64,000 bases of DNA from Nymphaea colorata (taxonomy: Eukaryota > Streptophyta > Magnoliopsida > Nymphaeales > Nymphaeaceae), in NCBI RefSeq assembly GCF_008831285.2, contig NC_045151.1, positions 11,646,571 through 11,710,570 on the forward strand. Reading direction: 5' to 3'. The position numbers and the translations under genes were made by a program. The notes under the pieces were generated by a model that saw only the letters and a list, made by a program, of their open reading frames with translations, did no database searches and was not told where the DNA came from. Of this stretch, positions 1-14,600 are shown one piece after another (positions within the stretch are counted from its first letter, which is position 1; each line of letters begins with the position of its first letter).

Positions 1-58
1 CCTAGTTCTGCAAAAGGAATAGATAAGCAATAAATGAAAGGAATTATCACTTTTTTAC

Positions 59-293
59 CAATGTTTTGAAACAAGTTGACTTAGGGCTCGAAGCATCCAT
101 TAATGATTTGCTAACTCAGTGGGTCAACTCAATGACTCGGCCGAGTTCTGCCCACTTCTTTTCTAATAAAAACCACATTTAACTAATTATTATTATTTTT
201 TTGTTTACTTATTTCTGTTAGTTTGTAAACTCACATGAAGTGAAAAGGAGGGATGCCAAAAATGAAAAGAGAGAGAGGCCTCATCAATATGAA

Positions 294-326
<33 letters not shown>

Positions 327-624
327 AAGATTCTTTTCCTATTATTTTTTGCCTATATATATAGCACTATTTAATCTTCAATGTTAGCTGTAGATTTGCA
401 GCAGATTCAGTAATTCAATAAGATATTCTTCTTCTATGTGGCCTTAGTGCTCAGGTGTCTGTTCTTGTGACTGTTGTAGTCACTTTTTCAGTGACTTGGT
501 CGAGTCAAACAAGTCTTTTCTGAGTCACACCGAGTTTTGTGCACAAACAAGTAATCCTACTAGGTTGAGCTGGTAGGGGACCAAGCCAAGCCAACGATCT
601 GACTCAGTGAGTTTTAAAATGCTG
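59..624. mobile_element. hAT-like non-autonomous transposon in RLK2 intron 16 (left copy)
   Basis: This 566-bp segment has imperfect terminal inverted repeats (CAATGTTTTGAAAC at left, and at right the complement of CAGCATTTTAAAACTCACTG). It is rich in GACTCGG/CCGAGT motifs near both ends. The 8-bp flanks TTTTTTAC and TCTTTTAT look like a decayed target duplication. The paralogous RLK1 intron is continuous across this point (about 40935-40965). There is no coding capacity. Confidence 0.65.
293..328. repeat. GT/GA compound microsatellite
   Basis: A GT run passes directly into a GA run within the hAT-like element of RLK2 intron 16. Confidence 0.9.
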
Positions 625-1143
625 TCTTTTATCTTATAAAAGAACTGACATGAGATCATGTCTTTCTCAAAACATTTTAAGATCAAAGGAAATTTCTAAG
701 GATGAAACAGAAGTAAAGAGATGACATAATCTTTACAAAGAAATCAAGATTAAATGCAGCAGGCATATGAGGAAGCCTACCAAGAAATTTTGCCTGATAC
801 GGACAGTTCATCTATGAACGTCTTATTCACTTTTAGATCCACTGTACTAATATGTATATTTGAGTCTTATTCAGAGCTAGTATAATAGTCAGAAGTCCAT
901 AGTTGTAACATAATACTGAACCAAATAATCCTGCTGGTGAAAATATTGTTCTTTATTGTTGTAACTGTGTTAAGGAAGCATGAGTGCTGATTGAGTATGC
1001 TGATGTTCTTGAAAATGCTAGCATTTACCAAAGCATGGTACAACTTCTACTTAGAATATTGGCTACCTGTTAAAAAAAAAAAAAGAATATGACCATAACA
1101 AGTACAATAAAGCTCAATTGGTAATCAACCATATTGTTTACAA

Positions 1144-1955
1144 CAATGTTTACAAACTCACCGAGTCAGCTTGTTGACTTGGTTTGACTCAGCCCTCTAC
1201 TGGGTCAACCCAATAAAGGGCCACGGTTTTTGTTGAAACTCAGCTTGACTCAACCATAACTGAACTTAACTCTGCCTGACTTGGCCATTACTCAGCCAAA
1301 ACTCTTTTGACTCGGTGTAGTCAAGTGATAAATTTTGTATTTTGTAATTAACAGTGTCATTTGTTTATTAATTATTTACGTTTTGACATAAATCTTCTCA
1401 CTTAATGAAGTATAGGAATTTAGAATTATTGTTCATTCATTAAATTTACAAATTACAAATACAAAGGTAAAATTAATTAGGCTTAACTTCTTGTATGGTG
1501 TATTTATTTCAAGTTTTAGGACACTGGACTTTTTACTTTTGAATTTTTAGTTTTATATAATATTAACATACATGTCGAATTTGTTAACCACTAGATAGTT
1601 GAAAATATTGAATATATTAATCTTAGCGTTTGATTTTTATTGACCTGTGTTTCTTTGATATTTTGATTCTTGCCACAGTTTTTTTTTTTTTTTGGAAATA
1701 TGAAATGATAGATCCTGTTATCAATTTCTTGTTATCAAAAGAGATAATGTAACTTAATTATTACTTGATGATATGAATTATACTTGTATTCAAGTCCTTT
1801 TACAACTTTTTTACGTTTAAATGACAAGTTATATATTGTTCTTTTTCTTTAAAAACAATAGTTAACAAAACTCAGCCCGTCACCAAGCTGACCCACTGTG
1901 TCACTAGTCAAGAATGAATGAGTCAAGTCCCAACTCACTGGGTTATACAACATTG
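1144..1955. mobile_element. hAT-like non-autonomous transposon in RLK2 intron 16 (right copy)
   Basis: This 812-bp element has the same end type as the 59-624 copy (CAATGTTTACAAACTC and the complement of CAATGTTGTATAACCC). It has the same GACTCAG/CTCGGTG-rich subterminal sequence. The flanks GTTTACAA (1136-1143) and GCTTACAG (1956-1963) fit an aged 8-bp duplication. RLK1 has one GTTTACAA at the matching place (about 41463-41470) followed by the same downstream sequence. Confidence 0.75.
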
Positions 1956-2339
1956 GCTTACAGAGTGTATCACCTTTAGCATTGATATTCACAATATCAG
2001 TGTCAAAATTGCCTTCTAATAAATTCTGTCAGTTAACAGTAAAAACCACATCTTTTGCTTCAGTTGTTCAATATTGATGCCATAAGTATGATTAAGATGT
2101 TTTATTAAGCATGTCTCACATTTTTTTGCCTCACATTTCTTGAAATGCTAGTCCATAAAAACTCTTTCCACATATTAAACAATCAGATACTGTTGAAATA
2201 CTGCTGCTGATGCTCTGGTGCCACTGATACCACTAAGAATGGAGCCGTTAAGATGCCATCATTCAAAATCAAACTGATTAAGATTTTTTAGGAAGGAAAC
2301 TTGACTACATAAGGTCCAAAAACAAAACGGATAACTTAC

Positions 2340-4660
2340 AAATAGGAGGATTTTTGTTGCATGAGAAGTCCCGTTGAAGACACATCAATCCAGCAGGCAA
2401 ACCACTGTGTCCACAACACTTTTCTGATATTAACTATCACATCTATTAATATAATATGACTTAATAAGAAAATAAACACAAATTGGTCAATGTTATAATA
2501 GACATGCATCACTACTGCTGAAACAGCCATAAATCAGTTGTATCTATACCACACCTGTTGTTAGAACTATCAATGACCAAGGAGTTTCCAACCAAATTAC
2601 TGCATTCAGAGGAGGATTTGTAATCAAAATATCAGAATTTAGATTGGTAAGTATGTGAGAAAACTCAAAAAATGTCAAACTATTAAAATTAAGAATGCCT
2701 TACATTTTCAAATTGTTTTCACCCAACCAAGAAGGAAGGCTTCCAGATAAATTGTTGTATGACAAGTCTCTGTCAGCACACGAGATTGATGCGTATTTAT
2801 AAGGAAACAGTACATAACCAATACACTTAGTAATTTTCAAACTTTCAAGACAAAGTTGGCCATGAGCTTCATTTTATAAATATAAAGAATGGTATTCAAG
2901 GCGAATGATACATGAATCATCTCAGAATGAAAATTAAAACATTAAAGAAGTTTGAATGGGAAAACAAGAACAATGGTAACTGCCGAATGATCAATAACGA
3001 GATTTTCTTTCAGCTTTACTTTCCTTGTTTCTTACTTGCATCTGCAGGCAAAATAACAAACACCATTCTTGGAATCCCCAAAATGTGAAAGCAAGACTCC
3101 ACCACAGTCTCATACTTTGAATTATGATTAGTTCATAAATTCATATTACATCAGTAATGTACTTTAGCTTGTCTTCAGTAACAAATGTGAATCTTACCGG
3201 CCAACAACATGAGCAATGTGGATAACCTGTCATTGATTTGTCTCAAGTTGTTTCATCTTACATTTACACCTTAAAAGATGTTTTGATTTTTAATGTCACA
3301 GCAATAAGATAAAAGCCATAAAATATATAAAGATGAAAAGGGCAACCTTGCAACAGTTACTTTATGACAAGAACGCATACACTTTGTTTGGAGCCCTGCA
3401 GTCACATGGAAACTTGGTCTCCCTGTACTGGAAAAGCATGATCCAAATTTACGGAGCTGCAAACCCCATAGGTGTTCTGGATATCCCCTTGAGTTTCAGG
3501 TAATGTTTAACCACGTAAAAGGGGAAGCATAATGACCATTCTTATTTTTGTGCCGGAAAATGAAACCAAAGCAAAGCATTGTGTTGCCAATGACAAATAT
3601 GGTGTTGAGAATGAGTTGCATTATCAATTCCGTGTGCATGGTAATATTTTGCAAACATAAGTGCTACCAAATATAGGAAAGCATTATGCATGAATTTACC
3701 AGGTTAAATACTTTCTAGGTCAGAGCTCTGAAGTAAAAGTACCAAAAGATCGGAACCAAAACCAACAAAAACTAAGACATTAGATATACAAGTGGACAGT
3801 GGACTGGAAGCGAATTTGCATACTTTTGAGTCATGGAATGTAGCTTTGGTCAACAAAGTCTTAAATTCTTTCATAAGAGGAGGGTTCATCATGCTCCTTC
3901 AGTTGATAATTTTGCCACATTTTTTCATTAAATATACCTCTTCATTGGGAAGTCAAACTCAATGTAACTAGTTACGCATATAAAATGGAAATTTCATGGA
4001 CATCTGCACATACACATTGAGAAGATTTGAACTTTTTGTGGATGGTATTAAACCAGATAAAAGGTTGCTTCCAAGGTACCTGTATGACAAAACCCAATCA
4101 CATGAAGTAAGAATCAAATGTTGCTTCTTCAGTAGAAGAAAAATATCCAACAACCAAATAGTAGATTGCAAAATTTGCTTACAAGTTGGAAAGTGAATTC
4201 ATATTGAGGAGGGAGCTTGGAATTTGACCGTTTAGGTTATTGAAACTGAGGTCCCTGTGAAAGCAAAAAAGAAAACCCAATATTTTATAAGTTACCAAAA
4301 CCCAATATTTTATAAATTACCACTTTGAAATTCATATTTAATGAAACTTGAACTCTATGCTGCAAATTAGAAGCAACTAGAAATCAATATGAAATTAGCA
4401 TAATGTAACAACTTATTTTTCCAGAACCTTCAAGTGGCCCAAGTGGACTAAAAAGTATCCGCTTACACATTGAGGTTAGATAAAGGGAGACAGGTTCTTA
4501 TAGATTAAAGGTGGATAAAAAGTAATACTAGCATTCTCATTTAAATAAGAAACGTGGAATACAAGAGCAGATATAGGCTTGGGTCTTTTCTAATTATTTC
4601 TTAGTTCAGAGGTAACCCAAGCATATCTGAGAGTGCATATCTGCACCTGAGGGGGAAGGA

Positions 4661-4692
<32 letters not shown>

Positions 4693-7600
4693 CTGAATCC
4701 TAAAGAAGAGACTTGACCGGACAATCATACAAAGGTGGCAGTAAGGCGAAATTGATGCATGGTCGAACTCCAGGTGAGAGATGCTCCATACCAATTTAGT
4801 GGGACCCATGAAGGAAGGATCTAAGTCTTGCAATGTTATTATATTCACAATACTGCTAGGATCTTCCATATTTTGCAATTTACTTTTGCGCAAGTGCTAA
4901 GAACAATCTTGAACAGTGTCATAATCAAGTTCTGTAACCAAGTCATTTTATTTTCCATATATGTGTGCACGTGTGTTCTTACGTGTATATGCATGCATAT
5001 AAGCCTGTATTTCTCTAATGTATATATGCATGTAATATGCAGTTATCACCAAGCACATAGAAATTAGACCTGCCATTAGTCAAACAAGGAAGATGCATTG
5101 ATAAAATTAAAAGGAAACTAAACTTAGAAGCAAAACAGAATCACTAACAATCATGAGATAACAGCTTCAAGATTGCTTACAAATGCTTCAATTCTTGATA
5201 ACTCCAAATATCAGTTGGAATACTGCCAGACAGCTTGACATTTCTCAATACTCTGTATGAAACAAGCAACAAATGTCTCAAAGAAGAAACTGAACAAGAT
5301 TTTGTGGCTCATGATTGACATCTGTGGAAAAACTTACAAAGTGCTTAGAGATTTCATATTTCTAATAAATGATAAGGAAGAGCTCCCATTTGACAGATCA
5401 CTTATACGCCTACATCATCTCCCAAAAATGGGGAATTAGTGAAACAATACCAACAGAAGATCTAGCAACCAAACAAATTGAGAAATACTAACAGATTTAT
5501 CATTGATGTTAAATTAGAGAACCCTGATGGTATTGGACCCTGTGAAAAGCTCCCTTCAAGCCTCCTGCATTAATAATTGGATGCTTAATATCATTTGAAT
5601 TATACCATTGGTTGAGAACAAAAATACATTCCTGGATATCAATCCTGGGAAAGGTCAATTGAAATGGTAATATAAAAATAGCAACAATCTCAGGGAAGTT
5701 GGAGAAGAAAAGAGATATGGATAAAAAAAAGGTACTGATTAAAAAAAAAAAAAACTGTGCCCACTGCCCACTTCTTCATCTTATCATGATGGTCTGAACC
5801 AGAAAAAAATATATCTAGACAATGTTTACATGACCAGCATGCTTTGTACAACTAGGAACTCATGCTGTTCATTGCAAAAATGGAAGCATTATAAACCTCT
5901 GCAGATAAATATATATTCTGAAATTTAGAACGAACTTCAGCTTACACAGGCAAAGAGAATATATGCACCCATATGAATTAGTTTTAAACAATTTGACAGC
6001 TTATAAAGGCAAAAAAATAGACAATACAAAAAGCAGAAATACATGTACATGATTCCTTAGAATAATACAAAAACCAGCTATCCTTACATATCCAAAGATT
6101 CTGACACGACACAAAAAAAGGAGCACGTATCTGAAAGATGAAAGGAAGAGATGGTAATGTGTGTGATTTTAGTGGCTCTTAACCTCTTGTAAGTATTGAA
6201 AAGTGCATGTCATACTGTTGGATCATTTAAAACGAGATGCATGATGAAAAATTAAAGGATCTTATAGGTTCCTCCTCACTACTTCCTTCAATGTCCATGC
6301 TTGTCCCTTTACTGACGGCTTCCTAGGATCTTATTGGAGACCTCATTGTTTCCTTGTTTGTGGTATGCATATCATTAGATAGTTGTGATGTGCTGAGAGG
6401 CCAAGATTTATTAGTGCATATAAGCACAGCCAACTGCTTCGCTGTGGTTGCTAGAATTTCCTGTTTAAAGTATAATAGGACAAAGTAAGGTATACTACCG
6501 AAAAAAATTATGTTATAATGCTCAACAAGTTCTTGGAGAGGGTTATCAACTTATCATGAAAATAGGAAAATCTCATAACTTTTGGAACTTGGAAAATGAA
6601 AAAATAACATAAAATTAGATTACCAGTTATCTAGTATCCTAAATATAAAGAAATAAATAGGGACTTTTCTTTGAAAATATAAAAAAAATCACCTGCTTAA
6701 TAAACTTGGGTTTTTTCAAAAATCTCAGGGATAAATATAATATTGTGATATTTTTGTTTCTGGTGATATTTCAAAATATTATGATCATTTTATCAATATT
6801 GTTTTATGGCTTCTGAATGACGATAATATGGCAATATTTACAAACATCAAAATATTAGCAATACTTGCAACCATTGTCACATATATCGTGTATGGGTATT
6901 ATACGGCGAGTTATTTCTCGGGTATAATATGGCAAAATTATATATATCAAGAAAATGTCCGGAATTCTTTAATAAATTAAAAGATCCTAAAAATTAGGCA
7001 AAAGTAAAATTAATAAAAAAAATTAATAAAAGACATTGAAAAATGATTAGACAAAACATAAACATGATAGGAAGTGGATGAAAAATAGTATATTAAAAGC
7101 AAATAATAGCCATCTGTAGGACTTAAAACTAATAAATTTGGTTGGCCCCCATGCTAGACCCAATTTACTCAACCACATGATCTGAAGGTTGAGTTAATGA
7201 AAGAGTTAATGCTATGGGTTAGGGTTTTGTAGGAGCAGTTGGACTCTCTCTCCCCCTCTTCTTTCTTGCATCTAATTTTCTGTAAGCTATCTGTCTCTCC
7301 TCTTTATTACATAATTAATCTTTATTACTACATGCACCTTTTAGCACTCTCTCTTCTTTATTATGCTTGATTTTATGGTTAATCACCTCTCTCTCTTATT
7401 TAATACATTTAAAAGTAGAAACTCGTGGTTTGGCTGAACACTTAGAAAAAAATCTAACATCCAGTAAAAAAATGCATCTTTTTTGCATTTTTTTATTTTA
7501 TGGCATCTTTATCAAAAAGACATGTTTTATTGACATTTATATGGCTGAATTATGTTTAATGTATTTATCGCGTTTTTTTCAAATAAAACGCGATATTTAT

Positions 7601-8611
7601 GACAGTGCTTGCAACCATGCTTGAAACATATACCTTCTAAATGGACAGCTCTAACTCTAAGTCTAGTTTCATATATATATATATGCACACACACACTATT
7701 GTGAACGATGAACACATAACAGTGGCATAATCCACCAATGGAAATCAATGAGCATTTCTGATGATTTCTTTCTTTGGTGCTTTAGCTTTATATTAACAGA
7801 ATTTGTGACCCCTTTGTCAACCAATCTCTATACATATTGTTCCAGTGAGACTGATCAGGAACTGTTGCTAACATACTGCTAGCAGAGACATCCCTTGACA
7901 AAGAAAACAAAAAGTGAACAGATAAGTACAATTAGCAAGTGAACTTATAAACCACATTTATTTTTGTACCTCTCTGTCGTTTAACAATTCACATCCTGAT
8001 TCATGTGGGTCGCAGTTTTGACAACTAGATGCAGTTGAAAGTGCAATATCTACGCTACATGATAGCACCAATGTAGTAGGTGGGGTGAACCTCACCCTTT
8101 GGTACCCCCTGCTCCTTCAGCACCAAACTCAAAATACAACTATATATCCTATTTATATATTCCATATTCCAACTTGAGTGCTAGAGTGACAACTTAGATT
8201 AACTTAAAAATGATAACAAGATCAGCAGGAAATGGAACCATGAATAGTTAACTTATACTAAGTTGTTATTTGCCATTGAATAAATCATACCAACAAAGTC
8301 TATGAGCTAACCAGGATTGCATTAGCTCCAAGCAGCCTGCTGAGATATGCTTAACCTTTTCCTTTGAAAGACCTAGCACACAGTTCCTAATGGGCTTTTC
8401 CCAAGACCCATTAATTAAGTCATTACCACATTATGTATATGCATAAACAGAAAAACTAATCTAAGCTTAGTAGTCAAAATCTTGAGTCCTTGACTACTCA
8501 GCTGACTAGTTCTGTGGAGTGAGTTTCAACTGATAAGTGTTGACAAACCAGTCACTAGTTGGTTTGCCAGACTAGGTCTCTCTCTCTCTCTCTCTCTCGC
8601 ACACACACACA

Positions 8612-8646
<35 letters not shown>

Positions 8647-11600
8647 CATATATTATTTGCTTTTATTCAGTCGACTTAGGCTGACTTCGGCCAACCAGTC
8701 TCAACTAGTCGTTTTAGGGTCTGGAACGTGTGTCTGACTTCCAATTTTAACAACGTAGAACCTAAGCATAAAATATCCAGTGTTTACCATTTTCTCTTTT
8801 TTTTTTCTCACTTCCATAAAAACTAAACATGAACTCATGTGAGTATGTCCGCAGCTAACAAACATTGAGAAAGGAAAATCTTATATAAATATTTACAGGT
8901 CAGTAAGTTCCGTCCAATTGCATATGAGGTCAGGTATCTTTCCAGTAAATAGGTTGTCTGAAGCCCACCTGTAAATGAAGCCAAAATCATTAGCTCAAGC
9001 AGCTTCGCTACAATATTTGCATTAATAAAAAAATAACTGCAAGGAAAATAAATAGACAATTTGCTAAGAAACAGGAGGCATTACACTATTTTCAATTTCT
9101 GTAGATTTACGAATGTTGAAGGAATTGGGCCACTGAGAACAGCACTATTAATATACCTGTCATTTGAATGTCAACAATGTACAATATATCAAAATACCTA
9201 ACAAGAGAGAAATAAATAAAGAGTACAGCACATAAGCAGTTCACAAGGTGAAGAGTGAATTTCTATCTTTTGCAGGCACCACATAGATGGCATGTCTACA
9301 TGTCCACTACATATCTAGTTGATTGGACAGGACGACCTCTATGATTCTAAATGTAAAAACAGCAATCATGAATAATAAAAGCATTATGTGCCTAATTCAG
9401 CTCATGTAAAACACAAAAGTATTATGTGTGAGATCACGTAACTTACAGTTGGCCCAAGTTCACCAAGTTTCCAAGCTCGGGAGGAAGAGGGCCAGAGAAA
9501 TTATTTGATCCAAAACTCCTGCAATTTGCAGATTTCACAAAAAACTTCAGTGAAAGAATTACATGCACAGTTATTTGACTTAAAATTGTTGCATTAAGAA
9601 CAAAAGAGAGTTTGATACCAGATCTAACTAACATAAATTACTAATAACAGAGAAAGTTTTGATAGTACTTGCAAAATATAGATGAATATTTGTGGCGGTA
9701 AATTAAAATTCCATTTTTTCTTTCTTGCATTTACTTTTGTGAACATAACCCTACAAAGATCCATCATTTTTTTCTTATGGACTGGGTGAGATCATGACAC
9801 TTATGTGCATGCCAAAAGAGATAGAATTTAAGGATGCAAAATGTACCAAATAAATATGAAATTCAGAATCTCATAACTTTTGCATCAAAAAGAATGGTTC
9901 CAAGAGTGATACTTACATACCATCTTACAAATATCTCTAACATTCAAACACTGCTAGAGTTTACAGATTTATAGCCAGAATTTGTTTAGTTGACTACTTC
10001 AGCTATATTTGATTTTCCTGCATCTGTCCAACACATGAAGATAATGCCATTTTGCTGTATGTATCATAGTCATAGAACACACTAGCCTGCACTTCAAAGT
10101 CACAATCTGGCACCTTCTTTTCTTGTTTTATATTCACTTTTCCTTCCCTTTTGAAAATTTCCCAACAATGTATACATTTTCTTTCAACTAAAAGTTTATT
10201 GCTTCATGTTCTTAAACAGTGAGAATTGCATGGTATGATTGACAATTATGTTATATTGTGCATTTCATTAAAGATTTTAAATCAAATGCAGTGACAAAAC
10301 TTGTCAAACTAGGAAAAAGATGTAATTTTACAGCGGAAGCGAGGGTCATATCAATGATGATTTAAAAAGTTTTAAGAAACAAGAAGTCTGGAAGAAAATC
10401 AGTAACTGAGTCCAAGGTGAAGGCCAGTCCAATACAACAAAGTAAAGTTTAAAGAGGTATCAGACAAGAAATCAAATAAAATTGAAGACAAAGCAAACAT
10501 TAATCATGTTGTTCCAACTAAAATAAATATAAATTTTTGCTACAACTGAAAGATATGAAAGTATCATCAAGAAAGATCATGGACAATTTACTTATGAAAT
10601 CGAATCATATACACAGTCAGCTAAAAAATAAGTTATCTCAAGAATTTAGTCTTTTAAGTAATTGATAAAAACTTATATATTAAGATTATGTAATACTTGG
10701 CACGAAAATACATTCAATACAATAAGCAGTTAAGAATTATTAATGTCAATAAATTTTTAAAAAATTATAAATCTTACTGTTGAGAAAACTTACTGTTTTG
10801 CATTTGAGGTTTTCTGTATTTTGCAATTTTAATATTAGGTAGTTTTCTGAATTTTAAAGTTTTGTTGGACTCTTTATGTAAAGAGTTAAACATAACCCTA
10901 GTCATTATTATTTGAAGGAAAGGGAGCAGCCGTAACAAGTAGATTGCACCTTACTCTCTTTCCTCCTCACGTTTTCTTCTTCTCCTTCTTCTCTACCTCT
11001 CTAAACAACATGGTATCAGAGCACGTTCCTTCTTGGGACTGATCTGCCTTCCTTCATCTCCATCTCCACTCCTTTCTCATACCCATCGTCTTCCCATTCC
11101 TCTACTCTACTTACTGTTTTGAGCAGAACAGTTGGTCGTGTTTGTTGGGCTCGATCTAGGGTTTTCTCAAAAAATTTCAAAACCCTAGATCGATGCCTTG
11201 TTGAAGTTGTGTGGTTGCAGTATAGTTAATTGGTCTTCAAGATGGATGGACGTCTAAATACATCACTCATGCAGTATGGTTTATGTTTCTGTTGAGGTTG
11301 AAGTTTACAAGTCTGCCAGATTAGCAAAGATATATTGGTTTGGTATGCCTTTTTTGTATGCCTTTTTTTTTGTTGATGCTGTCGGCCAGATCTGGTGATT
11401 TTTTTTTTTAAGTACCTTGCTGCTGGACCAAATTTTCTTATATCTGCATGATAGTTGGTGCTGATTACTCAAGCCTGTTGCAACATTGCAAAACTGTATA
11501 TCAGTTTTCAGTTAGTTGGTTTCCTAGTATTGGATGTCCATCATCTTTTCTTGTCAATCTGTGGTGGCTGCTTGCTAAAAGAGGACTTTATTTGCGATAA

Positions 11601-14600
11601 AGCAGAAGTATTACTATAGCAGTGGGTTTGTCATAGGGGCTGCTAAACAACGATTGCAGGGATATTCTTCCTTGTTGGAGATTAATTTGATATCTTACTA
11701 GTCAATATTCAGACTGCCGTGGACTTTCATATTCTTCTATTTTCAAGGTTTTATCATGGCTGCCAATAAATCTTTACGACATGATAGAACTGAATCTGGA
11801 AATCAGCAAATAGAGGCTGGTGTTGAGTACAAAGCTTTCTCAAATCCCTTTTCTTTTGGATCTACTATCAAACTTAATGGAGCCAACTACGATGTATAGG
11901 CTAGAACCTTCATGTTGTCAGTTGTTGGACATGGGAAGAAATATATATTGGAGGAAGATGAACCGGTTGAAAAGATTGGTAAATACGCACGGTGGGAGAG
12001 AGAAAGTAGTATAATCAGTGCTTGGCTTATGAATAGCAGTCAGCCCCACATTGCTGCAGGGCTTTGTTATTATAATACAGCTAAAGATATGTGGAATTCT
12101 CTTCGGCAGACGTACTCTCAAGACAAGAACATCAGCAAAATTTTACAGGTTCAGCAATAATTGTTACAAATGCAGCAAGGTGACTTGGATTTAACTGAAT
12201 ACTTTACAAAGCTGAAGTTCACTTATGAAAAGATGAATTCCTTAAAATCGCCTTGTAAGCATTGTCTCAAATTTCACATGGAGCAAATGATTGTTGTTAA
12301 ATTTCTTGTTGGACTATCATCAGATTATTCTGCAGCCAAGGCTCAAATGCTTACAGGTTCAAATTTTCCTGATCTTGATGAGGCCTTTAACAGGCTAAAC
12401 AGATTGGTTGTTACTCTTCCTCCACCCTCAAACAACTCACAACCATCTGCTCTTGCCTCATTTGGAGGAGGATGAAGTGGACTATACTCTTCCCGTGGTA
12501 GAGGAAGAGGTCGAGGTCTAGGAGGACGTGGAAGACTTCAATGCACATATTGTGGTCTTCTTGGTCACTTAGAAGATAAGTGCTGGAACAAAGTGGGTAA
12601 GCCTAACTCATACACATCCTCTACTGTGACACCCTCATCCACTTCTGCTCCAAACACGCAGTCTATTAGTATAGTTCCTAAGGCGAAACCCACAGCTGCT
12701 TCTGTAGATGCTGCATCTCTTAATCTAAGTCCGGCCGAACTTGATTTAATTATGGAGCATCGATCAAATACTACGCCTTCTACCATATCGGCATCCACAG
12801 CTATCACAAATTCAGTATATTCTGCAGGTAGAACTTCTTCTAATGGTTGTTGGATAATTGATTCTGGAGCATCTAAACACTTCTGTGGGGATACTAGTAT
12901 TTCAAACCTGCCGAAATTTAATCCCTTACAGTATGTTCGATTGGCGGATGGAAGACTATCTCCGGTAGAAGGGCATGGAGATGTTCATCTCTCTCCATCT
13001 TTGCATGTTCATGATGTGCTCTATACTCCTGAATTCCCAAAGAATTTGTTATCTGTAAGCAAACTAACTAAAGAGATGAATTGCTGAGTTATTTTTGACC
13101 CGGGTACTTGTGTATTTCAGGACCTATCGACTGGGAGGAAGATTGGTGGAGGCCATGAGAGAGATGAAATATACTTCTTGGATGCATCTGTTAAGGAGGC
13201 GTCATTCTTAGTCGATTCATCTTCAAGTGCGTTCTAATGGCGTCTCAGATTGGGTCATCCATCATTCTCTAAACTACGGCTGCTATGTCCTCAGATTTCT
13301 TCCACAACTTCTATCGAGTGTGAAGCTTGTCAACTAGGCAAGCATAGTCGTACTTCATTTCCTTCGAGTCAAAGTGAGTCTAGCCAAAATCTATTTGATT
13401 TAGTTCATGTTGATGTTTGGGGGCCTAGTCGGGTCCCAAGTCGGTTGTCGTTTCGGTATTATCTGTCCATTGTTGATGATTTCTCTTGTGTCACTTGGTT
13501 TTTTTGTTGAAAGACAGAACTGAAGCTCCTTGTATCTTGAAATCTTTCATATTAAAAATAAAAACTCAATTTAATTCTTGTGTCAAGGTTGTTCGCACTG
13601 ACAATGCTCTCGAGTTTAAATCTACGTTTCTACTTGAATTCTATAAATCCCATGGTATTATACCACATTTTACGTGCCCTCACACATCTCAACAAAATGG
13701 TGTAGTTGAAAGAAAGCATGCCATTTGTTGGATGTTGCCCGCACGATCATGATTCATTCTCACATGCCTTCCAAATTTTGGGGAGATGCAATCATGACCG
13801 CATGTTTCCTAATAAACAGAATGTCATCCTCTTCCATAGACAACAAGATCCCAATTCAAATTCTCTACCCAAACAGGGCCTTGTTCTCTTTGCCTCCACG
13901 TATATTTGGACGCACATGCTTTGTACATAAACTTGAACGTAATCGAAATAAACTAGCTGCACAAGCAAGTAAATGTGTATTTGTGGGATATTCTAGAAAT
14001 CAAAAAGGGTATCGATGCCTTGATCCAATAACTAATCAAGAGTTTGTCAGTGCCGATGTAACCTTCCATGAGTCTTCTCCATTCTTTCGTGCAAACCCCT
14101 CATATCCACAGTCTAAGATGCCTCCTTCTATTCCACTTCCAATCCCTCATATTCCACTTGAGTCCCTTCCTTTTTTATCATCTCCCACTTGTCCTAATTT
14201 CTCCATTCCATGGTTTAAAGATCCTCCTGTCATATATTCAAGAAGGAATCCATCATCTAATGAGCCTGCACCATCTTGCTCTCGGGAGATAAGTAGTTCT
14301 GAATTACATGACATGCCTGAGTGTTCCCTTGATGCATCTCATCCTGATGAACTACCAATTGCACTACATAAAGGGATCAGACAATGCACAATTCATCCTC
14401 TTTCTAAATTTGTTAGTACAGCTCATTTGGGAGATCATATTGTAAATTTATTGATGCTTTGTCAGCTATTTCCATTCATATTTCATATGAACAAGCTATG
14501 TTGGACTCTAAGTGGTACCAAGCAATGAAGGAGGAGATGGATTCTTTAATATCTCGCCACACTTGGGATCTTGTTGAACCTCTTTCTGGGGCAGATATTG

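Larger units (their letters stand above)
5565..8896 (-). other. RLK2 intron 8
   Basis: This 3.3-kb intron runs between LRR exons 8 and 9. It holds the Mutator-like MITE, a CT/CA/TA compound microsatellite, and GACTAGT/CAACTAG motifs around 8490-8700. Its ends align with the ends of the 11.7-kb RLK1 intron 8 (around 49100-49300 and 60050-60770), so the RLK1 intron grew by insertion. Confidence 0.8.
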
